DNA from: Bacteroidota bacterium
GTDB lineage: Bacteria > Bacteroidota > Bacteroidia > UBA4408
DNA: 64,000 nucleotides
Reading direction: 5' to 3'
NCBI GenBank assembly: GCA_963169745.1
Contig: CAUJCU010000010.1
Location: forward strand, 62,001 to 126,000
Shown here: positions 26,739-37,287 of the stretch, in pieces
Layout: each line of letters begins with the position of its first letter
Position numbering within the stretch: the first letter of the stretch is position 1
Notes under the pieces: generated by a model
Told to the model about the DNA's origin: nothing
Databases searched by the model: none
What the model saw: the letters and a program-made list of their open reading frames with translations, nothing else
Made by a program: the position numbers and the translations under genes

Positions 26739-28118
26739 ATGACCCAAGGGGATACCATAATTGCTTTAGCTACACCTTCAGGAATAGGCGCTATAGCTGT
26801 AATTAGATTGTCGGGTATGAACGCTATCAATATGGTACATGAGTGCTTTGTGAATAGTAAAAACAAAATGACATTAAGAGAAAAAAAGTCACACACTCTT
26901 TCTTATGGTATTATTTCAAACAATGGCAGTGTAATAGATGAAATTGTTGTAAGCCTATTTCGAGCGCCTCATTCCTATACCGGTGAAGATATTATAGAAA
27001 TTGCCTGTCATGGTTCGCCTTATATACAAGAGCAAATTATTCATTTATTTATTGAGAAAGGTGCTCGCTTAGCTCAGCCCGGTGAGTTTACTCAAAGAGC
27101 TTTTTTAAATGGGAAATTAGATTTGGTCCAAGCAGAAGCTGTTGCCGATTTAATTGCCTCTGAAAATAAAGCAACACACCAAATTGCCTTAAATCAGATG
27201 CGTGGCGGGATTAGTACTGAACTTCAAAATCTTCGCAATAAACTGATAAATTTTACTGCACTCATTGAGTTGGAGCTTGATTTTTCTGATGAAGATATAG
27301 AGTTTGCTGATAGAGATCAATTATATAGCTTAATTCAAAAAATAAAAACTCAAATTACCAGTCTAATTGCTTCATTTGAGTATGGGAATGCTATTAAACA
27401 AGGGGTTCCAGTGGCAATAATTGGGAAACCTAATGCCGGAAAATCAAGCTTACTGAATATGTTTCTTAGCGAAGAACGAGCTTTAGTTAGCGATGTTGCA
27501 GGAACCACAAGAGATACAATTGAAGAAACAATGACTCTGGAAGGTATAAAATACCGTTTTATTGATACAGCCGGAATACGTCAAACCGATGATTTAGTGG
27601 AAGCAATGGGAGTAGAGCGCGCAAAAGAAAAACTAAAAACAGCAAAGGTCGTGCTGCATTTGTATGAAGATGATTGCAGTTTACTGAATGAAATAAAGGA
27701 GCTTATTCATGATAAGATTGTGTTTAATATAAAAACGAAGGTAGATATCTCAGGAACCTTAGAGCCTAATGAAGCTTTTGCATTAAGTAAAGAATTTCCG
27801 CATTATGAACATTTAGCTATATCTGTAAAAACACAGAAAAATATTGATAAATTACTTCAAAAACTTTCTCAACATTTTAAAAACGATATGGGCGAAAATG
27901 CATTAATAATCACTAATGTTCGTCACAAAGAAGCTTTGGTAAAATCACTCAATGCTTTAAATAGAGTAGAGGAAGGTATGAATCATCATATTAGTGGCGA
28001 TATGCTTTCTTTTCATTTAAATGATGTGTTGCTCCATTTGGGCAGTATTTCTGGGAAAATTGAATTAGACCGCGACATACTTGGTGCCATATTTAGCCAG
28101 TTCTGCATAGGCAAATAA
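26739..28118 (+). CDS. mnmE: tRNA modification GTPase MnmE
   Basis: At 459 residues it has the full MnmE layout: an N-terminal folate-binding domain (DTIIALATPSGIGAIAVIR), a helical domain, and an inserted G domain with G1 GKPNAGKSS (about 228-236), the DVAGTTRDT switch I/G2 region and DTAGIRQT (G3), ending in the conserved FCIGK whose cysteine is characteristic. With MnmG it makes the 5-carboxymethylaminomethyl group on wobble uridines. It starts only 8 bases after the surface-protein stop, so it may share that transcript. mnmG is not in the window. Confidence 0.96.
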   Translation: MTQGDTIIALATPSGIGAIAVIRLSGMNAINMVHECFVNSKNKMTLREKKSHTLSYGIISNNGSVIDEIVVSLFRAPHSYTGEDIIEIACHGSPYIQEQIIHLFIEKGARLAQPGEFTQRAFLNGKLDLVQAEAVADLIASENKATHQIALNQMRGGISTELQNLRNKLINFTALIELELDFSDEDIEFADRDQLYSLIQKIKTQITSLIASFEYGNAIKQGVPVAIIGKPNAGKSSLLNMFLSEERALVSDVAGTTRDTIEETMTLEGIKYRFIDTAGIRQTDDLVEAMGVERAKEKLKTAKVVLHLYEDDCSLLNEIKELIHDKIVFNIKTKVDISGTLEPNEAFALSKEFPHYEHLAISVKTQKNIDKLLQKLSQHFKNDMGENALIITNVRHKEALVKSLNALNRVEEGMNHHISGDMLSFHLNDVLLHLGSISGKIELDRDILGAIFSQFCIGK

Positions 28119-28142
28119 ACTCCTTAACACCAAAAGCACTAT

Positions 28143-29066
28143 TTAAAATACTCGTGAAATATTGAATCCTAAACGGAGTCCCCAGTTTTTTAAAGATGAA
28201 GTAGTAAATGGAATAAATTGATTCTCTATCATTCCTTGTGAGTTGCACACCTGTATTTGAAAAATATGCCCTCCAGTATCAATATCAAAGCCTATAGCAA
28301 AAGGGTTGTAATACAAGTATTTTCCCGAAGGGTCTTTTTGTTGTGCATATGATGTGGTAATACGGTACGTATATTCAGCAGTAAAAGCGGTACGCTGTGT
28401 TATTTTTACACGTCCTAATGCAGCAAGAGCAAACAAATCATTTTTATCATTTACTCTATTTACTAAATTAAAATGTATCATGGTAGGCGCTACTTGTAAT
28501 GAAAAATACTCATTAAATTTTCGGGCAACCATAATTTGATAACAGTAACTTAAACGGTTGCTAAATGGAGCATATCGGTCAATACCTGTTAGTGCTTTAT
28601 TGGGGTCACGCATAGCGGTATAATAAGCAGCAGCCAATAAAGTAATACTTACCGGGTTTTGTTTGCCGGTAGTTTGCCTTAAAAGACGGTATTTGGCATA
28701 GGTATCAACCGTTTTATCAATGTTAGTTCGTCCTAATCCAATATTTAAACGACCATCAAAGCAGTATTCAAGCCCCATTCGCATACTGGCTCCGCCATCT
28801 AAGCCAAAAGCATTATACCCGCCACTCCCAATATCACCAAAGCGGTGTGATATGCGATATTCCAATACATTTCTTCCTTGCGTTTCAATGGTATGCAGGT
28901 TAACCAGGCGTGTGCTTTTAAATGTACCTGAAACAAATTCCTTTTCTGTATTCTCGTTTTCATTCATAAGATTGTTTAAATCTTGTGCTTTAAGAATAGA
29001 AAAGGGAAATAGAACCAACCAAAGTAAGCTAAAATACGGCCATATTTTATGTTTGTTCATATGCAT
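28143..29066 (-). CDS. DUF5777 family outer-membrane beta-barrel-like protein
   Basis: 307 residues with an N-terminal signal peptide ending near ILKAQ, then alternating beta strands typical of a small outer-membrane barrel: VLEYRISHRFGDIGSG, GLDGGASMRMGLEYC and a C-terminal LRLGFNISRVF strand. The VLEYRISHRFG motif is typical of the DUF5777 family. Function unknown. Two closely spaced starts exist (29066 and Met3 at 29060); a TAACTTTG box at 29068-29075 sits so close that the second may be used. Convergent with mnmE after 24 bases. Confidence 0.8.
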   Translation of the reverse strand: MHMNKHKIWPYFSLLWLVLFPFSILKAQDLNNLMNENENTEKEFVSGTFKSTRLVNLHTIETQGRNVLEYRISHRFGDIGSGGYNAFGLDGGASMRMGLEYCFDGRLNIGLGRTNIDKTVDTYAKYRLLRQTTGKQNPVSITLLAAAYYTAMRDPNKALTGIDRYAPFSNRLSYCYQIMVARKFNEYFSLQVAPTMIHFNLVNRVNDKNDLFALAALGRVKITQRTAFTAEYTYRITTSYAQQKDPSGKYLYYNPFAIGFDIDTGGHIFQIQVCNSQGMIENQFIPFTTSSLKNWGLRLGFNISRVF

Positions 29067-29067
29067 T

Positions 29068-29075
29068 CAAAGTTA
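29068..29075 (-). promoter_or_regulatory. Possible -7 box (TAACTTTG) of the DUF5777 gene
   Basis: TAACTTTG on the minus strand fits TAnnTTTG but ends 2 bases before the ATG at 29066 and 8 before the ATG at 29060. If active, the message would be almost leaderless from 29060. Confidence 0.3.
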
Positions 29076-29090
29076 TTTTTTTGACTAAAC

Positions 29091-30215
29091 TTACGAAATC
29101 ATTTCAGCAAATTGCCGAAATAAGTAACGACTATCCCATGGTCCTGGAGCCGCTTCCGGATGGTATTGTACGCAATAAATTGGTCTGTTTTTTAATCGAA
29201 AACCTTCTATTGTATTGTCATTCAAATTAATATGAGTTACTTCAACATCCTTGTGTTTTTTAATGGCTTCGGCAGATACAGCAAAACCATGATTTTGGGA
29301 AGTAATTTCACTTTTTCCGCTAATTAAATTTTTTACAGGATGGTTGATTCCTCGATGTCCGTTTTTCATTTTAAAAGTCTCTATTCCAATAGATTCAGCC
29401 AATAATTGATGCCCAAGGCAAATCCCAAACACAGGCTTCCCGGTTTGCATTATTTCCTGAATAACTTGAATTTCTTTCTTCATCACAGATGGGTCTCCGG
29501 GGCCATTGCTTAAATGATATGCATGTGGTTCCCATTTTTCTATTTCCTTAAGAGTTGTGTTATAGGGAAATACCAAAAGTTGTAATTCTTCATGGGCCAA
29601 ACAACGCAAAATATTCTCTTTAATTCCGTAATCTAAAACCGCAACTCGTTTTTGTGCCGAGTCTGATCCATATAAGTAGGCTTTTTGTGTAGATACTTTA
29701 CTTGAAAGCTCTAAGCCCGCCATTCGTGGAACAGATGCAAGTTTCTCTTTTAGGTAATGCAAATCATCTGTTTCAGATGAAATAATAGCATTCATGGCTC
29801 CTTTGTCTCTTATATGACGTACCAAAGCACGAGTATCTATATCGCTTATCCCCACTTTATGGTTGCGCTCCAAATAGTTTTGAAGACTCTCATCAGCCCC
29901 AGCTCTAGAAAAAATATGGCTAAAACTTTTTAAAATTACGCCTTCAACTTTAATATTTCCTGATTCAAATTCGGTATTCTTAATACCATAATTTCCAATG
30001 TGAACATTATTCATAATAACCAATTGCCCATAGTAAGAGGGATCGGTAAATATTTCCTGATAGCCCGTCATTCCGGTGTTAAAACAAATTTCACCGGTGC
30101 TGGTTCCAATTTTTCCTACAGATTTTCCGTAAAATACAGTGTCATTGTCCAGAAGTAGTATGGCTTTTTTTCGGTTTACTAACGAGGTTGGTTTGCTAAC
30201 GTTTAATTGAATCAT
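29091..30215 (-). CDS. carA: Carbamoyl-phosphate synthase small subunit
   Basis: This 374-residue glutaminase subunit gives ammonia to CarB for arginine and pyrimidine synthesis. The N-terminal CPSase domain has STGEICFNTGMTGYQEI; the class I amidotransferase domain has the nucleophile cysteine in GICLGHQLLAES (about 265) and the His/Glu pair in YHPEAAPGP near the end. Normal length. carB is not adjacent, as in many Bacteroidota. No TAnnTTTG box was found in the 179-base divergent gap upstream. Confidence 0.95.
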   Translation of the reverse strand: MIQLNVSKPTSLVNRKKAILLLDNDTVFYGKSVGKIGTSTGEICFNTGMTGYQEIFTDPSYYGQLVIMNNVHIGNYGIKNTEFESGNIKVEGVILKSFSHIFSRAGADESLQNYLERNHKVGISDIDTRALVRHIRDKGAMNAIISSETDDLHYLKEKLASVPRMAGLELSSKVSTQKAYLYGSDSAQKRVAVLDYGIKENILRCLAHEELQLLVFPYNTTLKEIEKWEPHAYHLSNGPGDPSVMKKEIQVIQEIMQTGKPVFGICLGHQLLAESIGIETFKMKNGHRGINHPVKNLISGKSEITSQNHGFAVSAEAIKKHKDVEVTHINLNDNTIEGFRLKNRPIYCVQYHPEAAPGPWDSRYLFRQFAEMIS

Positions 30216-30334
30216 CTAAAAAGTAAAAGTTTCTACAAAGAAACAGCATTAACAAGAATTTCAAAAAACATATTTTAATACTTTGTCAACAAAAAGACTA
30301 ATTTTTCAAATGTGTATAAATGTGCACCGAATTG

Positions 30335-30367
30335 TTTGCTTTCTGTAAAGCAAAATAACTACCTTTG
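30335..30367 (+). promoter_or_regulatory. Bacteroidota-type promoter (TTTG-N21-TACCTTTG)
   Basis: TTTG at 30335-30338 and TACCTTTG at 30360-30367 are separated by 21 bases, matching the -33/-7 arrangement described for Bacteroides and Flavobacterium. The ATG at 30395 follows 27 bases later. It would drive the serine-palmitoyltransferase-like, fur, STAS, purA and OstA-like genes. Confidence 0.6.
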
Positions 30368-30394
30368 CCTTTTAAAAGCTATATTAAAATTTAT

Positions 30395-31636
30395 ATGGAT
30401 ATTTTTGAAAAAATTCAGAAAAACAGAGGTCCAATAGGGCAACATTCTAAAGAATCGCACGGCTATTTTACATTTCCCAAATTAGAAGGAGAAATTGGTC
30501 CGCACATGTTGTTCAGAGATAAAGAAAAACTGAATTGGAGTCTGAATAATTATTTGGGGCTAGCAAACCATCCCGAAGTGCGAAAAACGGATGCAGAGGC
30601 TGCTGCTCAATATGGTTTAGCAACACCCATGGGAGCAAGAATGTTAAGTGGAAACACTTCGTTTCATGAACAATTGGAAAGCGAGTTATCCGCATTTGTG
30701 CAAAAGCAAGATACGATACTCTGTAATTTTGGCTATCAGGCTATGGTAAGCGCAATAGACTGTTTAGTTGACCGCAGAGATGTTATTGTGTATGATGCCG
30801 AATCACACGCTTGTATACTAGATGGTGTTCGTTTGCACATGGGTAAACGTTATGTTTTTAAGCATAATGATGTTGCCGATTGTGAAAAACAACTAGAGCG
30901 CGCTACAAAACTTGCTGAAGAAACCGGTGGTGGTATTTTAGTTATCACAGAAGGGGTGTTCGGAATGCGTGGAGATCAAGGCTGTTTAAAGGAAATAGTT
31001 GCGCTAAAAAGTAAATTCAAATTTAGATTATTTGTTGACGATGCTCATGGTATTGGAACAATGGGTAAAAATGGTGGTGGAACTGGTGTTGAGCAAGGTT
31101 GTCAAGATGGTATTGATATATATTTTGGAACATTTGCCAAGTCATTTGCCCTAATTGGTGGCTTCATCAGCAGCGATGAGCAGGTTGTTGATTTTCTTCG
31201 ATATAATATGCGTTCTCAAATTTTTGCCAAAAGTTTGCCTTTACCCTTAGTTATTGGAGCCTTAAAACGTCTTGAGCTTATGCGTAAACACCCAGAATAC
31301 AAAGACAAACTATGGGAAATAACCAATGCCTTACAAAGTGGCTTGGTAAAAGCCGGGTTTAATATTGGGGTAACGAATACTCCGGTAACTCCGGTATTTA
31401 TGAATGGCTCTATTCCGGAGGCAACAAACTTAATTATTGATTTACGAGAAAACTATGATATTTTCTGCTCAATGGTGGTGTATCCTGTGGTTCCAAAAGG
31501 AATGATTATTTTAAGATTAATTCCTACTGCAGTTCACACCTTGAAAGATGTAGAATATACTATTGCTTCATTTTCAAAAATTGTGGATAAATTAAAAACA
31601 GGTCAGTACATGGCCGACAAAATTGCTTCTGTATAA
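30395..31636 (+). CDS. Alpha-oxoamine synthase, serine-palmitoyltransferase-like
   Basis: About 413 residues of a fold type I PLP enzyme. The schiff-base lysine lies in TFAKSFALIGG (about K249), with VDDAHGIGTMG upstream for cofactor contact and LNWSLNNYLGLANHP near the start. In Bacteroidota this subgroup condenses serine (or, in relatives, cysteate for sulfonolipids) with an acyl-CoA as the first step of sphingolipid synthesis. Glycine C-acetyltransferase is another possibility. ATG at 30395 is preferred over a TTG at 30365, which lies inside the promoter. First gene of a likely operon. Confidence 0.82.
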   Translation: MDIFEKIQKNRGPIGQHSKESHGYFTFPKLEGEIGPHMLFRDKEKLNWSLNNYLGLANHPEVRKTDAEAAAQYGLATPMGARMLSGNTSFHEQLESELSAFVQKQDTILCNFGYQAMVSAIDCLVDRRDVIVYDAESHACILDGVRLHMGKRYVFKHNDVADCEKQLERATKLAEETGGGILVITEGVFGMRGDQGCLKEIVALKSKFKFRLFVDDAHGIGTMGKNGGGTGVEQGCQDGIDIYFGTFAKSFALIGGFISSDEQVVDFLRYNMRSQIFAKSLPLPLVIGALKRLELMRKHPEYKDKLWEITNALQSGLVKAGFNIGVTNTPVTPVFMNGSIPEATNLIIDLRENYDIFCSMVVYPVVPKGMIILRLIPTAVHTLKDVEYTIASFSKIVDKLKTGQYMADKIASV

Positions 31637-31669
31637 TATTTTTGAACAAAATCTTAAATAAAATTTCTT

Positions 31670-32170
31670 TTGGTTACCAACGCTTCTAATCAAAAACAAA
31701 TAAACGAAACCAAGATTGCGGTTCGTGAAATTTTTCTAAAATATTTGGAACGACACGCCCATCGCAAAACTCCGGAAAGATTTGCTATTTTAGATGAGAT
31801 TTACAGCCATGCCGGACATTTTGATATTGAATCGCTATACGTACTCATGAAAAACAAAAAGTATAGGGTAAGTCGGGCTACCTTATACAACACTACCGAA
31901 TTGCTGTTGGATTGCAACCTGATAACTAAACATCAGTTTGGAAAAAATTTAGCACAATTCGAAAAATCATATAAATACAAACAGCATGATCATTTAATTT
32001 GTCAAGACTGTGGGAAAGTATTTGAATTTTGCGATCCTCGAATTCAACAAATACAGTCTATGACAGAGAATTTACTTGACTTTAGCATTACACATCATGC
32101 GCTTAACTTTTTTGGTAAATGCAATAAATTGGCTCAAAAGGGATCTTGCGAAAACTATAAGGAAAAATAA
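31670..32170 (+). CDS. Fur family transcriptional regulator
   Basis: 166 residues: a winged helix ([20 protein letters not shown], then [14 protein letters not shown] as recognition helix) and a metal-binding dimer domain with [17 protein letters not shown], whose His and CxxC match Fur. The usual second CxxC is replaced by two cysteines eight residues apart ([10 protein letters not shown]). Probable iron- or metal-responsive repressor; it could equally belong to the Zur or PerR branch. TTG start (31670), since no ATG occurs near the domain start. Ends 2 bases before the STAS gene. Confidence 0.87.
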   Translation: MVTNASNQKQINETKIAVREIFLKYLERHAHRKTPERFAILDEIYSHAGHFDIESLYVLMKNKKYRVSRATLYNTTELLLDCNLITKHQFGKNLAQFEKSYKYKQHDHLICQDCGKVFEFCDPRIQQIQSMTENLLDFSITHHALNFFGKCNKLAQKGSCENYKEK

Positions 32171-32172
32171 TA

Positions 32173-32523
32173 ATGGCCTTTGAATATCTCATAGAAACTA
32201 AAACCGGGTACGATATTATTTATCTGAAAGGAAATTTAATAGATAAAACGGAAGCCACTAACTTGTTAAATGAGTTAAATTACCTAATTGAACAGGGGAA
32301 AAACAGATTTCTTCTGCAACTTAGCGACTTATTATATATGAACAGCAGTGGCATAGGGGTACTCATTTCCATATTAACCAAGGCTCGTAATGCTGGCGGT
32401 GAAGTATCTATTACGGGTTTATCACCTAAAATTAACCAGTTGTTGGTCATCACTAAGCTAAACTCGGTATTTAAAATTGCTGACAGTGAAAAGGAAGCAG
32501 CACATATTCTTATTCAGTACTAA
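32173..32523 (+). CDS. STAS domain protein, anti-sigma-factor-antagonist-like
   Basis: A 116-residue single STAS domain. The MNSSGIGVLI segment carries the serine that is phosphorylated by a partner kinase in SpoIIAA/RsbV-type proteins. DLIYLKGNLI-like strands precede it. It may act in a partner-switching system; no kinase or anti-sigma factor of that type lies next to it. Probably co-transcribed with the Fur gene and purA. Confidence 0.85.
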   Translation: MAFEYLIETKTGYDIIYLKGNLIDKTEATNLLNELNYLIEQGKNRFLLQLSDLLYMNSSGIGVLISILTKARNAGGEVSITGLSPKINQLLVITKLNSVFKIADSEKEAAHILIQY

Positions 32524-32545
32524 TTATTAAATTATAAATTCATAG

Positions 32546-33823
<1,278 letters not shown>

Positions 33824-35587
33824 TTGTCTTTTCAATTAATATCTTGTAGTTACTTTTTAAACTTCTTACGGCTTCAAAGCTGTTTGAACAGGCGTAAAAT
33901 TTCTATTACAAATAGGGTTAACCGTATCAGGCTTATATTTCCTCTTTTACTTGTGCTGTTTTTAAAAACTCCTTTGCACGCACAAAAAGTAAGTAAAATA
34001 GAAATTGTGAATGCCGACTCATTTGAGTTTGACGAAGACTTGGGGAATGGTGCAAAAAGACTTTTAGGTCATGTCCAATTTAAGCAAGATAATATTTTAA
34101 TGTATGCTGATAGTGCCTATTATTATGATAATAATGCCCTTGATGCCTTTGGAAATATTCATATAAACCAAGGAGATAGCATTCATTTAAATGGCGACAA
34201 TTTGAAATATAATGGCAATACGAAAATAGCTTTGGTTAACGGAAAAACAGTTACCCTTAAAGACAAGGATATGACCCTAACAACTACTCAGCTTGATTTT
34301 AATATGCAAAGTAACATTGGATATTATACTCAAAAAGGGAAAATTGTTACCCGTGAAAACACACTTACAAGCCAGTTTGGTTATTATTACAGTAATCAGA
34401 AAAACCTCTATTTTAAAAAAGATGTTGTTTTGTTAAATCAAGACTATAAAATGTACTGCGATACGTTACGTTACCATACACCAACCGAAACAGCCTTTTT
34501 TCAAGGACCTACACATATAATAGGGGAGAGCAACCGAATATATTGCGAAAATGGTTGGTATAACACAAAAACAGATAAAGCACAGTTTAATAAAAATGCC
34601 TGGCTCAAAAATAAAGACCAAAAACTAAGAGGCGATAGTTTATATTATGATCAAAAAAATGGTTATGGAAAAGCTATGAAAAATGTTGAAATACTAGATA
34701 GTGCTCAAAAAGTAAGCATCCAAGGACATTTGCTGGAATATTTTGAACAGGCTGAAAAATCAATAGTTACCAATAGGGCGGTTATGATACAATATTTTAA
34801 AGAAGACACCCTTTTTTTACATGCCGATACGCTTAAAGCAAGTTACGACAGTACTTATTTTGCCTTAAAAAAAATAAAGGAAAATGAAGAGTTGAACAAA
34901 AATAAAAACAAAAAGGACTATAAGCCCAATGTGCAAATGGAAGACTCTGTGGGTAGTGCACACCGAATGATATATGCTTACCATAAGGTAAAGTTTTACA
35001 AAAAAGATTTTCAAGGTTTATGCGACTCCTTGGTTTATTGCTCAAGTGATTCATTAATGAATTTATATACCACACCCATACTGTGGAATGAGGCAAACCA
35101 GCTTACGGCTGAGTTTGTAAATGTTAAACTTTTTGATGGAAAAATTATGCAACTCAATTTGATGAATAATGCCTTTATTGTTTCTCAATATGATAGCCTA
35201 AGATTCAATCAAATAAAGGGAAAAACAATGACCGGTTTTTTTCTGGAAAATGAATTGCGAAAAATTGATATTTACGGCAACGGAGAAACTATCTATTATA
35301 TTAAAGAAGATGCAGATAGCTCATTGGTTGGTGTAAACAAAGCCGAATGTAGCGATATGTCTGTTTATATCCACGACAGTAAGGTCGAGAAAATTAAAAT
35401 GTATAAAAAACCATCAGGAACAATGAAACCACCTAATGAGGTAAACCCGGCCGATATGAAACTTAAAGATTTTAACTGGTTTTCTATATACCGCCCTATA
35501 AGTCACGAAGATATATTTAATTGGCGTGATTTACCTTCAGAAAATATAAAGCAAAGGAAAAAAACTGCTGCTTCAAAAAAACAGTAA
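33824..35587 (+). CDS. OstA-like protein of LPS transport (LptA/LptD N-domain related)
   Basis: 587 residues with a hydrophobic signal segment (about 37-52, ending LHAQ) and then repeated OstA-like beta-jellyroll strands: RLLGHVQFKQDNILMYADSA, DAFGNIHINQGDSIHLNG, GYYTQKGKIVTRENTLTS and FFQGPTHIIGESNRIYCENG. Proteins of this type bridge LPS across the periplasm in Bacteroidota. The TTG at 33824 is the only plausible start, directly after the purA stop; the N-terminal 36 residues before the signal segment are unusually long. Convergent with the anti-sigma gene, 5 bases apart. Confidence 0.85.
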   Translation: MSFQLISCSYFLNFLRLQSCLNRRKISITNRVNRIRLIFPLLLVLFLKTPLHAQKVSKIEIVNADSFEFDEDLGNGAKRLLGHVQFKQDNILMYADSAYYYDNNALDAFGNIHINQGDSIHLNGDNLKYNGNTKIALVNGKTVTLKDKDMTLTTTQLDFNMQSNIGYYTQKGKIVTRENTLTSQFGYYYSNQKNLYFKKDVVLLNQDYKMYCDTLRYHTPTETAFFQGPTHIIGESNRIYCENGWYNTKTDKAQFNKNAWLKNKDQKLRGDSLYYDQKNGYGKAMKNVEILDSAQKVSIQGHLLEYFEQAEKSIVTNRAVMIQYFKEDTLFLHADTLKASYDSTYFALKKIKENEELNKNKNKKDYKPNVQMEDSVGSAHRMIYAYHKVKFYKKDFQGLCDSLVYCSSDSLMNLYTTPILWNEANQLTAEFVNVKLFDGKIMQLNLMNNAFIVSQYDSLRFNQIKGKTMTGFFLENELRKIDIYGNGETIYYIKEDADSSLVGVNKAECSDMSVYIHDSKVEKIKMYKKPSGTMKPPNEVNPADMKLKDFNWFSIYRPISHEDIFNWRDLPSENIKQRKKTAASKKQ

Positions 35588-35592
35588 CTATT

Positions 35593-36684
35593 TTATTTCC
35601 CGTTATTATAAACTTTAATGTTTACAATATAGTCTTTTAAAATTTTAATTTGGTTTACCCGACTAAGTCCTATTAAGTTATTTTTTTTGTTAAGCTTAAA
35701 GCCAACATGAAGTGAATCAATAGCTAAGCTATCTATTACAGATACAATATTTTGAGACTTAATGGCAAACGCAGTCCCTTCGGTTTCCGTTAATTTACCA
35801 CTGATTAACCCAATAATGTTGCCACTGCCGTCTATTAAAGGCCCGCCACTGTTTCCTGGATTTACTGGAATAGATATTTGATAAGAAATTGTATCACCTT
35901 CGTAACCCGAAGAAGCGCTAAGAGCTCCATCGCCATAAACAATATCTTCGCGAGGATAACCTAAAGTAAATACCTGCTCACCCAAATTGCCACTTTTTTC
36001 AGAAAAACTGTAAGGGAGCGAGCTATATGAAACAAACTCAGGCGATACCACTTTAAGAATTGCAATGTCTGATTGTACATCTCTAAAAACAGTTACTGCT
36101 TTGTAATTTTGAATGTGTTTGTTCTGGATAAATACCGAATCAGCACCTTTAATCAAATGCAAACTAGTAATAAAATAACCGTCTCGTGATATTGCAAACC
36201 CAGTACCACTATAGTTAGCCACAGGTACATCTGCTTTCTTTGCCGAGTTTATATTGTTAATTAAGGCATTTTGAGAACGTTTTATTTTGTCAATGTCGCG
36301 CTTTAATACTTTGAAGTTTGTACTTTGCCTTACTTGTTCTTTCTGAAAATTTAAATACATAATACTTGACAAAGCTACCAATAACGAAACCGATGCGGCT
36401 ACTGCCATAACCTTATAATGTTGCAACCAAAAAACTTTTAATTGGTGCGGCTTTTTATAGCTATTGTCACCAATTGTTTCCTGATGAATTTTTTCTAATT
36501 TTTGCTTTAGTTTGACTCTTTTTCCATATAAGAAAAGTGATTCTTTAATTTTCTTATACTCCAAAAACACTTGTAACATTTCAGGGTCTGTTTGTAATCT
36601 AATTTCAAACAAAGCAACATCTTGTTCCGATAGTTTCCCATCAAGATATAATTCAATTTCTTCTAAATCTTTACTCGTTTTCAT
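35593..36684 (-). CDS. Anti-sigma factor fused to a trypsin-like serine protease domain
   Basis: 363 residues in three parts. Residues 1-70 are a helical, cysteine-free anti-sigma-like domain (DLEEIELYLDGKLSEQD, LFEIRLQTDPEML). One membrane helix follows (about 92-112). Residues ~155-325 form a trypsin/HtrA-type protease with a full triad: H176 (TSLHLI), D206 (QSDIAIL) and S279 (NPGNSGGPL). No PDZ domain is seen. The ATGA overlap with the upstream ECF sigma gene marks them as a pair. A signal in the periplasm may thus be sensed or processed by the protease half and passed on to the sigma-binding half; mechanism is inference. Confidence 0.85.
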   Translation of the reverse strand: MKTSKDLEEIELYLDGKLSEQDVALFEIRLQTDPEMLQVFLEYKKIKESLFLYGKRVKLKQKLEKIHQETIGDNSYKKPHQLKVFWLQHYKVMAVAASVSLLVALSSIMYLNFQKEQVRQSTNFKVLKRDIDKIKRSQNALINNINSAKKADVPVANYSGTGFAISRDGYFITSLHLIKGADSVFIQNKHIQNYKAVTVFRDVQSDIAILKVVSPEFVSYSSLPYSFSEKSGNLGEQVFTLGYPREDIVYGDGALSASSGYEGDTISYQISIPVNPGNSGGPLIDGSGNIIGLISGKLTETEGTAFAIKSQNIVSVIDSLAIDSLHVGFKLNKKNNLIGLSRVNQIKILKDYIVNIKVYNNGK

Positions 36685-37268
36685 ATTTTTAATTTCTCCT
36701 CATGTTTAAAGAAAAGCTTTTTTAAGCGCATCAAACATTTATACTTTTGTGTTTTGGCATTATCTGCATTAGTGTATCCAAACTTTTCAGAAATTTCAAC
36801 CATATTGAGTTGATGGATGTAAAAGTCCTCAATTATTGTTTTACAGGGTTCTCCCAATTCTTGGAGTACATGAGTCATTTTAGTATAAAGTAATTCTTTT
36901 TCCTCGATTGCCTCCGATTCATTTTCAGTAAGCACAACATACTCAGAAAAATCGGCAATACCATTAACCATGGTGCTGTTCTTTTTTATTTTTTTTAGCC
37001 ACATGAGGCGGCTTACTGAGTATAAATAGGTTTTAATTTTGCATTGAAGATCAAAATTTTGATCCATAATGTTTTGGTAAAACACAATTACAGCTTCTTG
37101 AAATATATCTTTGGCATCATCAGCATTACCGTTGTTGCTCATTACAAAATGACTAACCGAACCAAAATACAATTTATAAAGAACGTTGAGTACACTGTCA
37201 TCATTATTGCGCAAGGCACTAATAATTTGCTCATCAGACAGGTTTATTTCCTTCTTTTCAGGGTACAC
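36681..37268 (-). CDS. ECF-type RNA polymerase sigma factor
   Basis: 195 residues. Region 2 is visible as SVLNVLYKLYFGSVSHFV and ADDAKDIFQEAVIVFYQNI; region 4 is a helix-turn-helix with NMVEISEKFGYTNADNAKTQ. GTG start, with an in-frame stop two codons upstream. It overlaps the anti-sigma/protease gene by 4 bases and is read divergently from the small lipoprotein. A TACCTTTG box and a 13-base inverted repeat lie 20-66 bases upstream, suggesting regulated or autoregulated expression. Confidence 0.9.
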   Translation of the reverse strand: MYPEKKEINLSDEQIISALRNNDDSVLNVLYKLYFGSVSHFVMSNNGNADDAKDIFQEAVIVFYQNIMDQNFDLQCKIKTYLYSVSRLMWLKKIKKNSTMVNGIADFSEYVVLTENESEAIEEKELLYTKMTHVLQELGEPCKTIIEDFYIHQLNMVEISEKFGYTNADNAKTQKYKCLMRLKKLFFKHEEKLKI

Positions 37269-37287
37269 TCTTTATACTTTTAATGCC

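Noticed and set aside
28720-29088. A 122-codon plus-strand frame across the DUF5777 gene
   Set aside because: It is antisense to a protein with signal peptide and barrel strands; its own translation shows no domain.
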